DNA from: DASUPK01 sp963843085
Lineage (GTDB): Bacteria > Actinomycetota > Thermoleophilia > Solirubrobacterales > 70-9
Direction of reading: 5' to 3'
Length of the DNA stretch: 64,000 nt
NCBI GenBank assembly: GCA_963843085.1
Contig: CAWJJG010000001.1
Coordinates: 1 to 64,000, forward strand
A program made the position numbers and the translations under genes. Shown piece by piece: positions 19,095 through 27,280 of the stretch. Within the stretch, counting starts at the first letter, position 1. The number at the start of each line of letters is the position of its first letter. Below the pieces are notes generated by a model. It searched no databases, had not been told where the DNA came from, and saw only the letters and a list, made by a program, of their open reading frames with translations.

Positions 19095-20105
19095 CTACGC
19101 AACGACCGTGAGCGCCTCGGGGTCGACCCCGAAGGTCAGCTCGGTGTGCTCGCCGATGTAGTCGCCGTCGACCTGCACAGGGAAGGGGCGCGGCTGCCCG
19201 TCCTTGTCCATGGAGATCGAGCGGACCATCGCCTCGGCGACGTCGTCGAACTCGTCGATCTGCCGATGCTTGGTCGCGTGCAGCCGCTTGCTCAGCACCC
19301 GGGCGGCGATCGGCAGCATGTCGCGCTGCTTGGCGCGGTGAAGCAGGGCCATCGAGAGCGTGCCGTCGTCGAGCTCGATGTCCTCGCAGATCCGGATGGG
19401 GACGCGTGCGAAGTAGGTGAACGGGTCCGAGTTCTGAGCGATGGCGGTCACTCCCTCGTGCCGCTCGCCGTCAATCTCGAGCTCGAGCTGGACCGGGTTC
19501 CGCAGGTAGTGGCGGTAGAAGCCTTGCACCGCGGCCCAGGTGTAGTACCACTGACGGGCCCTTGCCTTGAGCCTCGGGTGGGCGTCGACGCGCTTCACGA
19601 CGGTGGCGTCCAGCCCGACACCGCAGGCGAAGACGAAATGGCGTCCGTTGCAGCGGCCGAGATCGATCTTGCGGGGCCGGAAGTCGTCGGCGAGGCCGAT
19701 CAGATGCTCTGTCGCGTCGACCACGTCGTTCGGGATGCCGAGGGTGCGACAGACGACGTTGGTCGAGCCGCCCGGCAGAACGGAGACGGGAACGTCGGTG
19801 CCGGCCAGCCCATTGGCGACCTCGTTGAGGGTGCCGTCGCCGCCGAAGGCGACGACGATGTCATATTCGCCGTGGCGAGCCTCCCTGCCGATCTCGATCG
19901 CGTGCTCGGCGGCCTCCGTGTCCACGGCCTCGACCTCGTAGCGAGCCTGGAGGGCGTAGACGACCAGGTTCTTCAGCCGATCCGAGACGGTCGTCGCGTA
20001 CGGGTTGACGATGATCAGCATCCGCTTCTTCTCCGCGTCCGGCTCGAGCGGGACGGCGGTTGCCGCCGGAGCGGGATCTCTTTGGGCAGGGGCGATCGTG
20101 GGCAC
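19095..20105 (-). CDS. Diacylglycerol/sphingosine kinase-family lipid kinase
   Basis: A YegS/BmrU/DagK-type kinase that phosphorylates a lipid hydroxyl from ATP at the membrane face. Visible are LIIVNPYAT near residue 30, the nucleotide-binding AFGGDGTLNEVANGL near residue 85, and LPGGSTNVVCRTLGI. 336 residues is normal for the family. It is the last gene of a minus-strand operon behind the MBL hydrolase (9-base gap). GTG start at 20105. It may recycle diacylglycerol or make a phosphatidylinositol-type lipid; the substrate is not determined by sequence. Confidence 0.88.
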   Translation of the reverse strand: MPTIAPAQRDPAPAATAVPLEPDAEKKRMLIIVNPYATTVSDRLKNLVVYALQARYEVEAVDTEAAEHAIEIGREARHGEYDIVVAFGGDGTLNEVANGLAGTDVPVSVLPGGSTNVVCRTLGIPNDVVDATEHLIGLADDFRPRKIDLGRCNGRHFVFACGVGLDATVVKRVDAHPRLKARARQWYYTWAAVQGFYRHYLRNPVQLELEIDGERHEGVTAIAQNSDPFTYFARVPIRICEDIELDDGTLSMALLHRAKQRDMLPIAARVLSKRLHATKHRQIDEFDDVAEAMVRSISMDKDGQPRPFPVQVDGDYIGEHTELTFGVDPEALTVVA

Positions 20106-20114
20106 GTCCTTTTC

Positions 20115-21188
20115 CTAACCCCTGCTTGGGGCCGGGTTACCGCCCGGGATCAGGTCGCCGAGCTCGTCGGCGGAGGTGTCCGAGGTCGCCTCGTAGCGGA
20201 TGACCTCGCCGTCGTCGGCCTCGCGAACGTGGCCCGCGTTGACCAGCAGGTCGACGTGCCCGATCACCTCGGAGAGCGTCAGGAAGGCCTGGGTCACGGC
20301 GACGTCGCCCCAGAGGGCCTGGGCTAGCTCGTGCCCGGTGCGCGGCTGCTCTGAGATCAACCCGTAGAGCCTCTCGGCCCGCCGCTGGTGCATGGCGAAG
20401 CGCTCGTCGATCAGCGCGACGTGGTCGGTGATCGGTTCGCCGTGTCCCGAGAGGACGATCTCGGCCGGCAGCTCCCGCGTCTTCTTCAGGGAGGAGAGGT
20501 AGGTGACCAGGGCCTGGGTCCGCTCCGAGGAGCCGTCCAGCGGGCGGGAGATCAGGGGGTTCGAGGAGATGTGCTTGATCAGGTGGTCGGCCGCCAGCAG
20601 AATGTGGCGCTGCTCGTCCCAGAACACCGTGTCCGACGGGCTGTGCCCGGGCCGGTGCTGGACCTCGAGCCGGCGGACGCCGAGCTCGAGCACCTCGCCG
20701 TCGTGCAGCGGCCTGGTCACCTTGGTCTTCGAGCCCCAGGCGCGGAAGCTTCCGGTCACCTGACGGAGGGCGGTGACCACCTCCTGTGAGATCCCGTGGC
20801 GAAGCATCAGGGCCGCCGCCTCCTCGTCGTCCCGCTCGGCGTCGTCGCCGAAGTTGGCGACGAACGGTGCGAGCAGGTCGAGGGCGGCCACCTCCGCGCC
20901 TGAGCGCTTGGCGACGATGTCGACCAGCCCGAGATGGTCGATGTGCTGGTGGGTGATGATCACGAGCTCGATGTCCTCGATCTTGTGATCGAGCGCCTCG
21001 AGCTGGCGCTCGAGCTCGTCGAGGGCCTTGCCGGAATTGGGACCTGAGTCCACCAGCGTCAGCGGCTCGCCTTCGAGCAGGTAGGTGTTGACGCGGCCGA
21101 CCTGGAACGGGGTGGGGATCCTCAGCACCCGGATGCCGGCGTCGGAGATCTTCTGCCAGACCTCGGCGGGCGTCTCGTCGCCGCTCAC
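20115..21188 (-). CDS. MBL-fold metallo-hydrolase
   Basis: A metallo-beta-lactamase-fold hydrolase with two-metal motif THQHIDHLG near residue 80, further ligands in HRPGHSPSDTVF and AADHLI, and a C-terminal winged-helix-like region (residues 250-340). This layout resembles LACTB2/glyoxalase-II-like enzymes, so a thioester or nucleic acid substrate is possible. The ATG at 21188 overlaps the stop of the phosphohexomutase gene by 4 bases, giving tight coupling in the operon. Substrate unknown. Confidence 0.85.
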   Translation of the reverse strand: MSGDETPAEVWQKISDAGIRVLRIPTPFQVGRVNTYLLEGEPLTLVDSGPNSGKALDELERQLEALDHKIEDIELVIITHQHIDHLGLVDIVAKRSGAEVAALDLLAPFVANFGDDAERDDEEAAALMLRHGISQEVVTALRQVTGSFRAWGSKTKVTRPLHDGEVLELGVRRLEVQHRPGHSPSDTVFWDEQRHILLAADHLIKHISSNPLISRPLDGSSERTQALVTYLSSLKKTRELPAEIVLSGHGEPITDHVALIDERFAMHQRRAERLYGLISEQPRTGHELAQALWGDVAVTQAFLTLSEVIGHVDLLVNAGHVREADDGEVIRYEATSDTSADELGDLIPGGNPAPSRG

Positions 21189-22561
21189 GACCGGATCAAA
21201 CCGAGGACCTCGTCGCGCTTCGCCTCCATGTCCTCACGGGAGGCGAGCGATTCGAGGTTGAGGCGAAGCAGCGGCTCGGTGTTGGACGGCCGGACGTTGA
21301 AGTGCCAGTCCGGGTAGTCCACCGAGATCCCGTCGAGGCGCGTGATCTCCCCGTCGGAGTAGCGCTCGGCGATCTCGTCCATCTTCGCCTGCTGGTCGTC
21401 GACCTCGGAGTTGATCTCGCCCGAGATGAAGTACGCGGAGCGGAACTCGTTCATCAGCTCGCCGAGCGAGCGACCCTCCCGGGAAACCAGCTCGAGGATG
21501 AGCAGCGCCGGCATCGTGCCCGAGTCCGCGCAGTAGAAGTCGCGGAAGTAGTAGTGGCCGGAGACCTCGCCGCCGAAGACCGCATCCGTCTCGCGCATCC
21601 GCGTCTTGAAGAAGGCGTGCCCGACGCGGCTCAGATCCGATTTGCCGCCCGCCGCCGCGACGGTGTCGGGCACCGCTCGGCTCGAGCGAGGGTCGTAGAG
21701 GATCGTCGCACCGGGGTTCTTGCCGAGCGCGGCCCGGGCGAGCAGCGCGCAGACGAAGTCACCGTCGCAGAAGCTGCCCTCGCCGTCGATGAAGAAGCAG
21801 CGGTCGGCGTCTCCGTCCCAGGCGATCGCGAGATCCACCTTCTCGCCCTTCACGTGCTCGATGATGAAGCGGCGGTTCTCCTCGAGCAGAGGGTTCGGCT
21901 CACGGTCCGGGAAGTTCCCGTCCGGTGTCCAGTAGGTGGTGGTCACCTCGAGGTTGAGCTGCTCCAGCAGCGGGCCGACCATCGGGCCGGCCATGCCGTT
22001 CCCGCCGTCGGCCAGGATCTCGAGCGGCCCGATCGCGTCCCGGTCGACGACGCCGAGCATGTGGCTGTGGAAGTCGGGATAGATGTCGACCTGCTCGACG
22101 CTTCCGCCGGCGGGCGGCTCGGGCATCCCGCCCTCGATCTCGGCGCGCACGTCCTGGATGCCGGCGTCGCCGGAGAGGGCGAGCGCTCCTTCGCGGATCA
22201 GCTTGACGCCGGTGTAGGCCTTCGGGTTGTGGGAGGCGGTCACCATGGCGCCGCCGTCGAGCTCGCGCGAGCCGACCAGGAAGTAGCTCATCTCCGTGGC
22301 GATCTGGCCGGCGTCGAGGACGGCGACGCCCTCCTCGACCAGGCCGCGCCGGACGGCGGCGGACATCTCTGGAGCGGTCAGCCGCATGTCGTGACCCAGG
22401 CCGACGCGGAGCTCCGAGGTCTCCTTGTCCCGCAATCGTGCGAGCACGCGCGCGAAGCCGCGCCCGATCAGGTGCGCGGTCGCCTCGTCCATCTCCTCGC
22501 CGTAGAGGCCGCGGATGTCGTAGGCCTTGAAGATCCCGGCCGGGGGAGAGGTGATCGGCAT
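21185..22561 (-). CDS. manB: Phosphomannomutase/phosphoglucomutase
   Basis: Interconverts hexose 1- and 6-phosphates (mannose and/or glucose) for glycan and nucleotide-sugar synthesis. The alpha-D-phosphohexomutase signature is complete: catalytic Ser in VTASHNPKAYTGVK near residue 108, metal loop AWDGDADRCFFID, sugar-binding GGEVSGHYYFRDF and phosphate-binding RPSNTEPLLR. 458 residues is typical. The ATG at 22561 lies 2 bases after the stop of the HIT gene. Mannose versus glucose preference cannot be told from sequence. Confidence 0.92.
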   Translation of the reverse strand: MPITSPPAGIFKAYDIRGLYGEEMDEATAHLIGRGFARVLARLRDKETSELRVGLGHDMRLTAPEMSAAVRRGLVEEGVAVLDAGQIATEMSYFLVGSRELDGGAMVTASHNPKAYTGVKLIREGALALSGDAGIQDVRAEIEGGMPEPPAGGSVEQVDIYPDFHSHMLGVVDRDAIGPLEILADGGNGMAGPMVGPLLEQLNLEVTTTYWTPDGNFPDREPNPLLEENRRFIIEHVKGEKVDLAIAWDGDADRCFFIDGEGSFCDGDFVCALLARAALGKNPGATILYDPRSSRAVPDTVAAAGGKSDLSRVGHAFFKTRMRETDAVFGGEVSGHYYFRDFYCADSGTMPALLILELVSREGRSLGELMNEFRSAYFISGEINSEVDDQQAKMDEIAERYSDGEITRLDGISVDYPDWHFNVRPSNTEPLLRLNLESLASREDMEAKRDEVLGLIRS

Positions 22562-22563
22562 GA

Positions 22564-23052
22564 TCAGAACGCCTCGCGGACCGTTTTGAAGCTGTCCTCG
22601 AGGGTCTGGTTCATCACGCGAGTGTCGCCGAGGACCGGCATGAAGTTGGTGTCGCCGCCCCAGCGCGGGACGACGTGCATGTGGATGTGATGTTCGACTC
22701 CGGCTCCGGCCACCCGGCCCTGGTTGAAGCCGACGTTGTAGCCGTGCGGCGAGTAGCCGGTCTGCAGCGCATTCATGCCTCGCTGGGCCAGGGACATGAG
22801 CTCCGCCACCGTCTCGGCGTCGAGCTCCTGGATCGCCGCGGCGTGCTCGTACGGCGCCACCATCAGGTGCCCGTTCGTATAGGGGAACTTGTTGAGGATC
22901 ACGAAGCAGCGCTCGCCGCGATGGACGATCAGGTTCGCCTCATCGTCACCGGCCTCGAGGGCGGCGCAGAAGACGCAGGCATCGGAGTTGTCCTTGGAAG
23001 CGTCCTTCACGTAGGCGAGGCGCCAGGGCGCCCAGATCCGCTGTGTCGCCAC
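22564..23052 (-). CDS. HIT family protein (Ap4A-phosphorylase-like, second copy)
   Basis: A histidine-triad hydrolase with HHIHMHVVPRWGGD, Cys pair VFCAALEAG, and the N-terminal RIWAPWRLAYVKD found in mycobacterial Ap4A phosphorylase-type HIT proteins. It probably cleaves diadenosine polyphosphates. First gene of the HIT-manB-MBL-kinase operon. GTG start at 23052 lies 7 bases after a TACGAT hexamer on the minus strand, so the mRNA may be leaderless. Confidence 0.88.
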   Translation of the reverse strand: MATQRIWAPWRLAYVKDASKDNSDACVFCAALEAGDDEANLIVHRGERCFVILNKFPYTNGHLMVAPYEHAAAIQELDAETVAELMSLAQRGMNALQTGYSPHGYNVGFNQGRVAGAGVEHHIHMHVVPRWGGDTNFMPVLGDTRVMNQTLEDSFKTVREAF

Positions 23053-23059
23053 AACCGGG

Positions 23060-23065
23060 ATCGTA
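23060..23065 (-). promoter_or_regulatory. Putative -10 box, leaderless HIT gene
   Basis: TACGAT on the minus strand, 7 bases before the GTG at 23052. No Shine-Dalgarno lies between. Confidence 0.45.
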
Positions 23066-23093
23066 TGTAAGACGGCTTCGCCGCTCGTGGCCG

Positions 23094-24098
23094 CTACAGC
23101 CAGCCGCGCTTGCGGAAGAACGCGACCATCCCGACCAGCAGAGCCACCATCACCCCCGCGATCACCCAGAACGCGGTCATGTTCTGCTCGCCCGGGACGC
23201 GCACGTTCATGCCCCAGATGCTGGCGAGCAGGGTAAGGGGAAGGACGATGACGCTGATCGAGGTGAGGACGCGGAGGATGTCGTTGACTCGGTGCGAGAT
23301 CACCGACTCGTTCGTCTCCTCGAGCGCCTCGACGACCTCCTTGTAGTTCTCGAGGTTGTCCCAGATGCGCTCGTGTGCATCCACGATGTCGTCGAAGTAG
23401 ATCTCGAGGTCCATGTCCGGCGCCAGGTAGCGCTGCTTGATCTTCTCCAGGTCGCGGAGCACGGGGCGCTGCGGGCGAATCACCTTGCGGAAGTTGATGA
23501 TCTCCTGCTTCACGTTGGAGATGTCGCGCACGATCTCCTCGGAGGAGGTCCCTTCGAAGATCTCCTCCTCGAGGACGTCGAGCTTGTTGCCGATCTTGCG
23601 CAGCATCGGGAAGCAGTAGTCGAAGCCGTCGTCGACCAGTCGGTAGAGGAGGTAGCCAGAGCCGCGCGAGAACAGCTGCTCGCGGATCTCCTCCTTCTGG
23701 CGGCAGCGCTCGAACAGATACTCGACCGGCTGCAGCGGCTGGTTCGGGATCGTGATCAGGAAGTCCGCGCCGACGAAGAGGTCGAGCTCGCCGGCGCCGA
23801 GGCGCCGGGCCGAGCGGTCGAAGATCGGGAACTGCAGGACGATGAAGAGGTAGTCGTCGTAGACGTCGAGCTTCGGCCCCTGGTTGCGTGAGAGGACATC
23901 CTCGTAGTCGAGGGCGTGGAACTCGAAGTTCTCCTCGAGCCAGGCCTGCTCGAGGGCACCCGGCCGGTCGATCTTGATCCAGCGCAGGCCCTCGGCCGCG
24001 ATCTCCTCGACGTTCGGGGTCTGCGGCTCAGGCGGAAGCGGCGCGACGAGCTCGCCGGCGCGGGTGCGGCGCAGTCTGGGGCGAGGGAGGTTCGGCAT
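23094..24098 (-). CDS. corA: CorA-family magnesium/cobalt transporter
   Basis: Pentameric inner-membrane divalent cation channel. A long cytoplasmic N-terminal domain is rich in acidic and coiled-coil helices. Two C-terminal membrane segments carry the selectivity motif WGMNVRVPGEQ in the loop between them, near residue 290. 334 residues fits the family. ATG start at 24098. The gene is separated from the downstream HIT operon by about 40 bases and is divergent from the riboswitch-controlled threonine synthase gene. Confidence 0.92.
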   Translation of the reverse strand: MPNLPRPRLRRTRAGELVAPLPPEPQTPNVEEIAAEGLRWIKIDRPGALEQAWLEENFEFHALDYEDVLSRNQGPKLDVYDDYLFIVLQFPIFDRSARRLGAGELDLFVGADFLITIPNQPLQPVEYLFERCRQKEEIREQLFSRGSGYLLYRLVDDGFDYCFPMLRKIGNKLDVLEEEIFEGTSSEEIVRDISNVKQEIINFRKVIRPQRPVLRDLEKIKQRYLAPDMDLEIYFDDIVDAHERIWDNLENYKEVVEALEETNESVISHRVNDILRVLTSISVIVLPLTLLASIWGMNVRVPGEQNMTAFWVIAGVMVALLVGMVAFFRKRGWL

Positions 24099-24221
24099 CT
24101 TCCGGACCCATCGTGTTCGTCGCGTCGACTTCCATGGTCAATTCACTGTACTGAGGCGAGAGGGGTGTGGCGCAGGACGATTCCCGACTTCGTACCTGCA
24201 TTTGCGGAAATGGCGCGTTGC

Positions 24222-24227
24222 TATATT
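24222..24227 (+). promoter_or_regulatory. Putative -10 box for the SAM riboswitch transcript
   Basis: TATATT about 17 bases upstream of the aptamer. A TTGCGG 14 bases further up is poorly spaced for a -35 box. The rest of 24099-24243 holds the divergent corA 5' region and nothing else I can name. Confidence 0.4.
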
Positions 24228-24243
24228 CCCTCGTCACATAGTC

Positions 24244-24360
24244 ACCACATCAAGAGGGGTGGAGGGACTGGCCCGATGAAACCCCGGCAACCCCCTCGGA
24301 CTTCGGTTCGAGGAAGGTGCCAACTCCAGCAGGTGAAGTCAAAGAGCCTGGAAGATGTGG
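24244..24360 (+). ncRNA. SAM-I riboswitch (S-box) aptamer
   Basis: The S-box core is unmistakable: AGAGGGGTGGAGGGACTGGC, then GATGAAACC, GGCAACC and GGTGCCAACTCC. P1 closes by CCACATC (24244-24250) with GATGTGG (24354-24360). It senses S-adenosylmethionine and sits upstream of a threonine-synthase-family gene rather than a classical met gene. Confidence 0.95.
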
Positions 24361-24379
24361 GAAGAGCGCTCCTTCTAGG

Positions 24380-24414
24380 ACCTCCGCCCACATCAAGCCC
24401 GGCGGAGGTTTTTT
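24380..24414 (+). terminator. Riboswitch expression-platform terminator
   Basis: Stem ACCTCCGCC (24380-24388) with GGCGGAGGT (24401-24409), running into a T-tract to 24414. The 3' half of P1, GATGTGGG (24354-24361), is also complementary to CCCACATC (24387-24394). Without SAM an antiterminator can therefore form and break the terminator. This predicts transcription OFF when SAM is high. Confidence 0.9.
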
Positions 24415-24428
24415 CGTAGAGGAGCCAG

Positions 24429-25664
24429 ATGGCAGTCGAATCTCTCAAGTGCAAGGAATGCGGCGAGGCCTATCCGCTCAAGGCCCACTTCGTCTGTGAG
24501 CAGTGCTTCGGCCCGCTCGAAGTCACGTATGACTTCTCGGATCTGGATGCCGAGGAGACGCGCCGCAAGATTCAGGCCGGATCGCACGGCATCTGGCGCT
24601 ATTCCGACTTCCTCCCGTTCGACGGCCGCCCGGGCGACCCGCTCGAGCCGGGCCTGACCCCGCTGATCCGCGCCGACCGCCTGGCCGACCGCCTCGGTCT
24701 CGGCGAGCTCTGGATCAAGAACGACGCCGCCAACCCGACGCACTCCTTCAAGGACCGCGTCGTCGCCGTCGCGGTCGCCAAGGCCAAGGAGCTCGGGTTC
24801 GAGACCGTCGCCTGCGCGTCCACGGGGAACCTGGCCAACGCGGTTGCAGCGCACGCGGCCGCGGCGGGCCTTGACTCCTACGTCTTCGTCCCCGCCGACC
24901 TCGAGGAGCAGAAGCTGCTCGCGACCGGTATCTACGGGACCAACCTGGTCGGCATCCGCGGCACCTACGACGACGTCAACCGACTCTGTACGGAGCTCAG
25001 CCAGATGCATCCCTGGGCCTTCGTCAACGTCAACCTGAGGCCGTACTACTCGGAGGGGTCCAAGACGCTCGCCTTCGAGACCATCGAGCAGCTCGGCTGG
25101 AGCCTTCCCGACCGGGTCGTCGGGCCGATCGCCTCCGGGTCGATGTTCACCAAGCTCGCCAAGGGGATTCGCGAATGGCTTGACGTCGGCCTGGTCGAGG
25201 GAGAGCTGCCGATCTTCTGCGGCGCCCAGCCCGAGGGCTGCTCGCCCGTGGCGACCGCGTTCGCTGAGGGCTGGGACGTGTGCAAACCCGAACGGAAGCC
25301 GGACACCATCGCGAAGAGCTTGGCGATCGGGGATCCGGCCGACGGCCCGTACGCGCTCGAGCTCGCCAGGCAGACCCGTGGCCAGATCGAGTCGGTGAAC
25401 GACGACGAGATCCGCGCGGGGATCAAGCTGCTCGCCGAGACCACCGGCGTCTTCACCGAGACCGCCGGCGGAGTGACCGTCGGCGTTCTCGCCAAGCTCG
25501 CGGCGGCCGGGAAGATCGACTCTGACGAGCGCGTGGTGGCCTACATCACCGGCGAGGGCCTGAAGACGCTCGACGCCGCGCGCGAGTCCTTCCGGATGCA
25601 CGAGATCGATCCGACGCTCGATGCCTTCGAGAAGGAGTTCGATGGAGTGCCGGCGTCGGCCTGA
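24429..25664 (+). CDS. thrC: Threonine synthase-family PLP enzyme under SAM riboswitch control
   Basis: A fold-type II PLP enzyme, 411 residues. An N-terminal zinc ribbon (LKCKECGEAYPLKAHFVCEQC) precedes the PLP domain, with the Schiff-base Lys in NPTHSFKDRVVAV and the cofactor loop ASTGNLANAVAAHA. Annotated threonine synthases convert O-phospho-L-homoserine to threonine. The context is odd for that: the gene is governed by a SAM-I riboswitch and is followed 19 bases later by a CysO-like sulfur carrier. An alternative is gamma-replacement on O-phosphohomoserine with carrier-bound sulfur to make homocysteine. ATG 24429 has GAGGAG upstream. Family certain; exact reaction open. Confidence 0.88.
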   Translation: MAVESLKCKECGEAYPLKAHFVCEQCFGPLEVTYDFSDLDAEETRRKIQAGSHGIWRYSDFLPFDGRPGDPLEPGLTPLIRADRLADRLGLGELWIKNDAANPTHSFKDRVVAVAVAKAKELGFETVACASTGNLANAVAAHAAAAGLDSYVFVPADLEEQKLLATGIYGTNLVGIRGTYDDVNRLCTELSQMHPWAFVNVNLRPYYSEGSKTLAFETIEQLGWSLPDRVVGPIASGSMFTKLAKGIREWLDVGLVEGELPIFCGAQPEGCSPVATAFAEGWDVCKPERKPDTIAKSLAIGDPADGPYALELARQTRGQIESVNDDEIRAGIKLLAETTGVFTETAGGVTVGVLAKLAAAGKIDSDERVVAYITGEGLKTLDAARESFRMHEIDPTLDAFEKEFDGVPASA

Positions 25665-25668
25665 TGAC

Positions 25669-25674
25669 TAAGAT
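25669..25674 (+). promoter_or_regulatory. Putative internal -10 box before the sulfur carrier gene
   Basis: TAAGAT, 9 bases before the ATG at 25684. If used, the carrier gene could be expressed independently of the riboswitch. Confidence 0.35.
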
Positions 25675-25683
25675 CTTCGCCCG

Positions 25684-25956
25684 ATGAGCATCACCGTGAA
25701 GATTCCAGCTCAGCTCCGTGCCGCGACCGGCGGTGACGGGGCGATCGAGGTCGAGGGCTCGACCGTCGGCGAGGCGCTCGACGCCGTCTTCGATCAGCAC
25801 GATGGCCTGCGCGAGCGGATCACCCAGGATGGAGACCTCCGCCGCTTCGTGAACGTCTACGTCTCCGGCGAGGACATTCGTTTCCAGGATGGCCTCGACA
25901 CCGCCGTCAACGACGGCGACGAGGTGACGATTCTCCCCGCAGTGGCCGGCGGCTGA
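25684..25956 (+). CDS. cysO: CysO-like MoaD/ThiS-family sulfur carrier protein
   Basis: A 90-residue ubiquitin-fold sulfur carrier ending in an exposed Gly-Gly (VTILPAVAGG), the residue that is adenylated and thiocarboxylated. From memory, the last 35 residues closely follow Mycobacterium tuberculosis CysO (RFVNVYV-EDIRF-DGDEVTILPAVAGG), more so than MoaD or ThiS. CysO supplies sulfur to CysM for cysteine from O-phosphoserine. Here the neighbour is a threonine-synthase-type enzyme instead, and no mec protease or cysM is in the window. It probably donates sulfur to the upstream enzyme or to a distant CysM. Confidence 0.85.
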   Translation: MSITVKIPAQLRAATGGDGAIEVEGSTVGEALDAVFDQHDGLRERITQDGDLRRFVNVYVSGEDIRFQDGLDTAVNDGDEVTILPAVAGG

Positions 25957-26010
25957 CGCCGCGATTCGCCTCGCCTTCTCGGGGCTAATGAGGTTCCGTG
26001 GCGCCGTCAG

Positions 26011-26084
26011 CGCGCCCGGCAGGATTCGAACCTGCGGCCTCTCCCTCCGGAGGGGAGCGCTCTATCCAGCTGAGCTACGGGCGC
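26011..26084 (-). tRNA. tRNA-Arg (CCG anticodon)
   Basis: Complete cloverleaf on the minus strand: acceptor GCGCCCG/CGGGCGC (26078-26084 with 26012-26018), D-arm GCTC-AGCTGGATA-GAGC, anticodon stem CTCCC/GGGAG with loop CTCCGGA giving anticodon CCG, and T-arm with GGTTCGAATCC. No CCA is encoded. It reads CGG, a common codon in this GC-rich genome. Confidence 0.95.
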
Positions 26085-26176
26085 GAGATGGTCAAGTCTA
26101 GGTCGGTAGCGATGGATAGCGCGGGCGGTAGCGATGGCTATCGCAACCGCACGGGGCACGTCCTCCCGGGCGTCCC

Positions 26177-26182
26177 TAGGCT
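26177..26182 (+). promoter_or_regulatory. Putative -10 box, leaderless RNase Z gene
   Basis: TAGGCT, 6 bases before the GTG at 26189. Confidence 0.45.
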
Positions 26183-26188
26183 AGGCCC

Positions 26189-27172
26189 GTGGATCTCTCG
26201 GTCGTCTTCCTCGGCACCGGCGGCTCCGTGCCCTCGGCGCGGAGGGCGACCGCCTGCGTGCTGATCCGCGCGGGCGGCAGCCGGATCCTGATCGACGCAG
26301 GGGAGGGCGCGCAGCGCCAGATGATCAACTCGACCGGGCTCGTTCAGGTCGACGACATCTTTGTCACCCACTTCCACGCCGACCACTACCTCGGACTGCC
26401 GGGGCTGCTCAAGACCTACGACTTGATGGAGCGCCAGGCGCCGCTGCGGATCGTCGGGCCCGCCGGGCTCCACGACCTGTTCGCGGCGCTCCGGCGGATC
26501 TTCGGCCGGCTGCGCTACGAGGTGGAGCTGGTCGAGCTCCAGCCGGGGGAGGGGGTCGAGCACGACGGCTTCGAGATGCGCGCCTTTCCCGTTGAGCACC
26601 GGATGAGGGCGCTCGGCTACGCCTACGTCGAGCCCGAGCGGCCGGGTCGCTTCGACGTCGAGGCCGCGCGTGGTCTCGGGATCACGGACGACCGTGACTT
26701 CGGCAGGCTGCAGCGCGGCGAGACGGTCGCCGTGGACGGGTCGGAGATCCGGCCCGAGCAGGTGCTCGGCGAGGCTCGCGCCGGCCGGAAGATCGTGATC
26801 ACCGGGGACACGGCGCCGTGTGAGATGACCCGCATCGCGGCGCATGCCGCTCAGCTGCTGGTCCATGACGGCACGTTCGCCCTCGAGGAGTCGGCCCGGG
26901 CGGCCGACACGGGCCACTCGACGGCCCAGGGCGCCGCACAGCTCGCTGCGGAGGCCGACGTCCACATGCTGGCGATCGTCCACGTCTCCTCGCGCTACAA
27001 CGTCTCGGCCGTTCTGAAGGAGGCGCGCGATGCCTTCCCCAACACGTTCGCGCCGCGCGACTTCGACCTGGTCGAGATCCCGTTTCCGGAGCGGGGCGAT
27101 CCGGAGCTGATCCAGGAGGGCGCGAAGGAGCGCCCCGAGCCGCTGGCCGAGCCGGCGCCCGCCGGCGACTAA
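26189..27172 (+). CDS. rnz: Ribonuclease Z (tRNA 3' processing endonuclease)
   Basis: Zinc endonuclease that trims tRNA 3' trailers. The beta-CASP-free MBL fold is clear: FLGTGGSVPS at the start, metal motif VTHFHADHYLGLPGL near residue 60, later ligands in ITGDTAP and LLVHDGTF, and C-terminal AIVHVSSRY. 327 residues fits the long single-domain form. GTG start at 26189 follows the -10-like hexamer by 6 bases. The neighbouring tRNA-Arg lacks an encoded CCA, and such precursors are substrates of RNase Z. Confidence 0.92.
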   Translation: MDLSVVFLGTGGSVPSARRATACVLIRAGGSRILIDAGEGAQRQMINSTGLVQVDDIFVTHFHADHYLGLPGLLKTYDLMERQAPLRIVGPAGLHDLFAALRRIFGRLRYEVELVELQPGEGVEHDGFEMRAFPVEHRMRALGYAYVEPERPGRFDVEAARGLGITDDRDFGRLQRGETVAVDGSEIRPEQVLGEARAGRKIVITGDTAPCEMTRIAAHAAQLLVHDGTFALEESARAADTGHSTAQGAAQLAAEADVHMLAIVHVSSRYNVSAVLKEARDAFPNTFAPRDFDLVEIPFPERGDPELIQEGAKERPEPLAEPAPAGD

Positions 27173-27235
27173 CCGCCGCAACCTGCGGCTTCGCGACCGA
27201 GAATCGTCGCACCCCGCTGCTACGCTGGCGCGGCA

Positions 27236-27275
27236 AGCCCCTTTAACCACGGTCCCGTGAGGCCGGGAAGGAGCA
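27236..27275 (+). promoter_or_regulatory. PyrR-binding loop overlapping the pyrR ribosome binding site
   Basis: CCCCTTTAACCAC then GGTCCCGTGAGGCCGGGAAG match the PyrR RNA-binding-loop consensus (TTTAA, TCCCGTGAGGC, GAAGG). The GGAAGGAG that serves the TTG at 27281 lies in its 3' side, so bound PyrR would hide the ribosome binding site. A TACGCT at 27221-27226 is a possible -10 box. Confidence 0.85.
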
Positions 27276-27280
27276 AGGCA

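Noticed and set aside
27174..27190. GCCGCA-ACC-TGCGGC hairpin after RNase Z
   Set aside because: Short stem without a T-run; too weak to call a terminator in this GC-rich DNA.
27257..27280. GTG at 27257 as the pyrR start
   Set aside because: It lies within the PyrR-binding RNA loop. TTG 27281 has a well-placed ribosome binding site.
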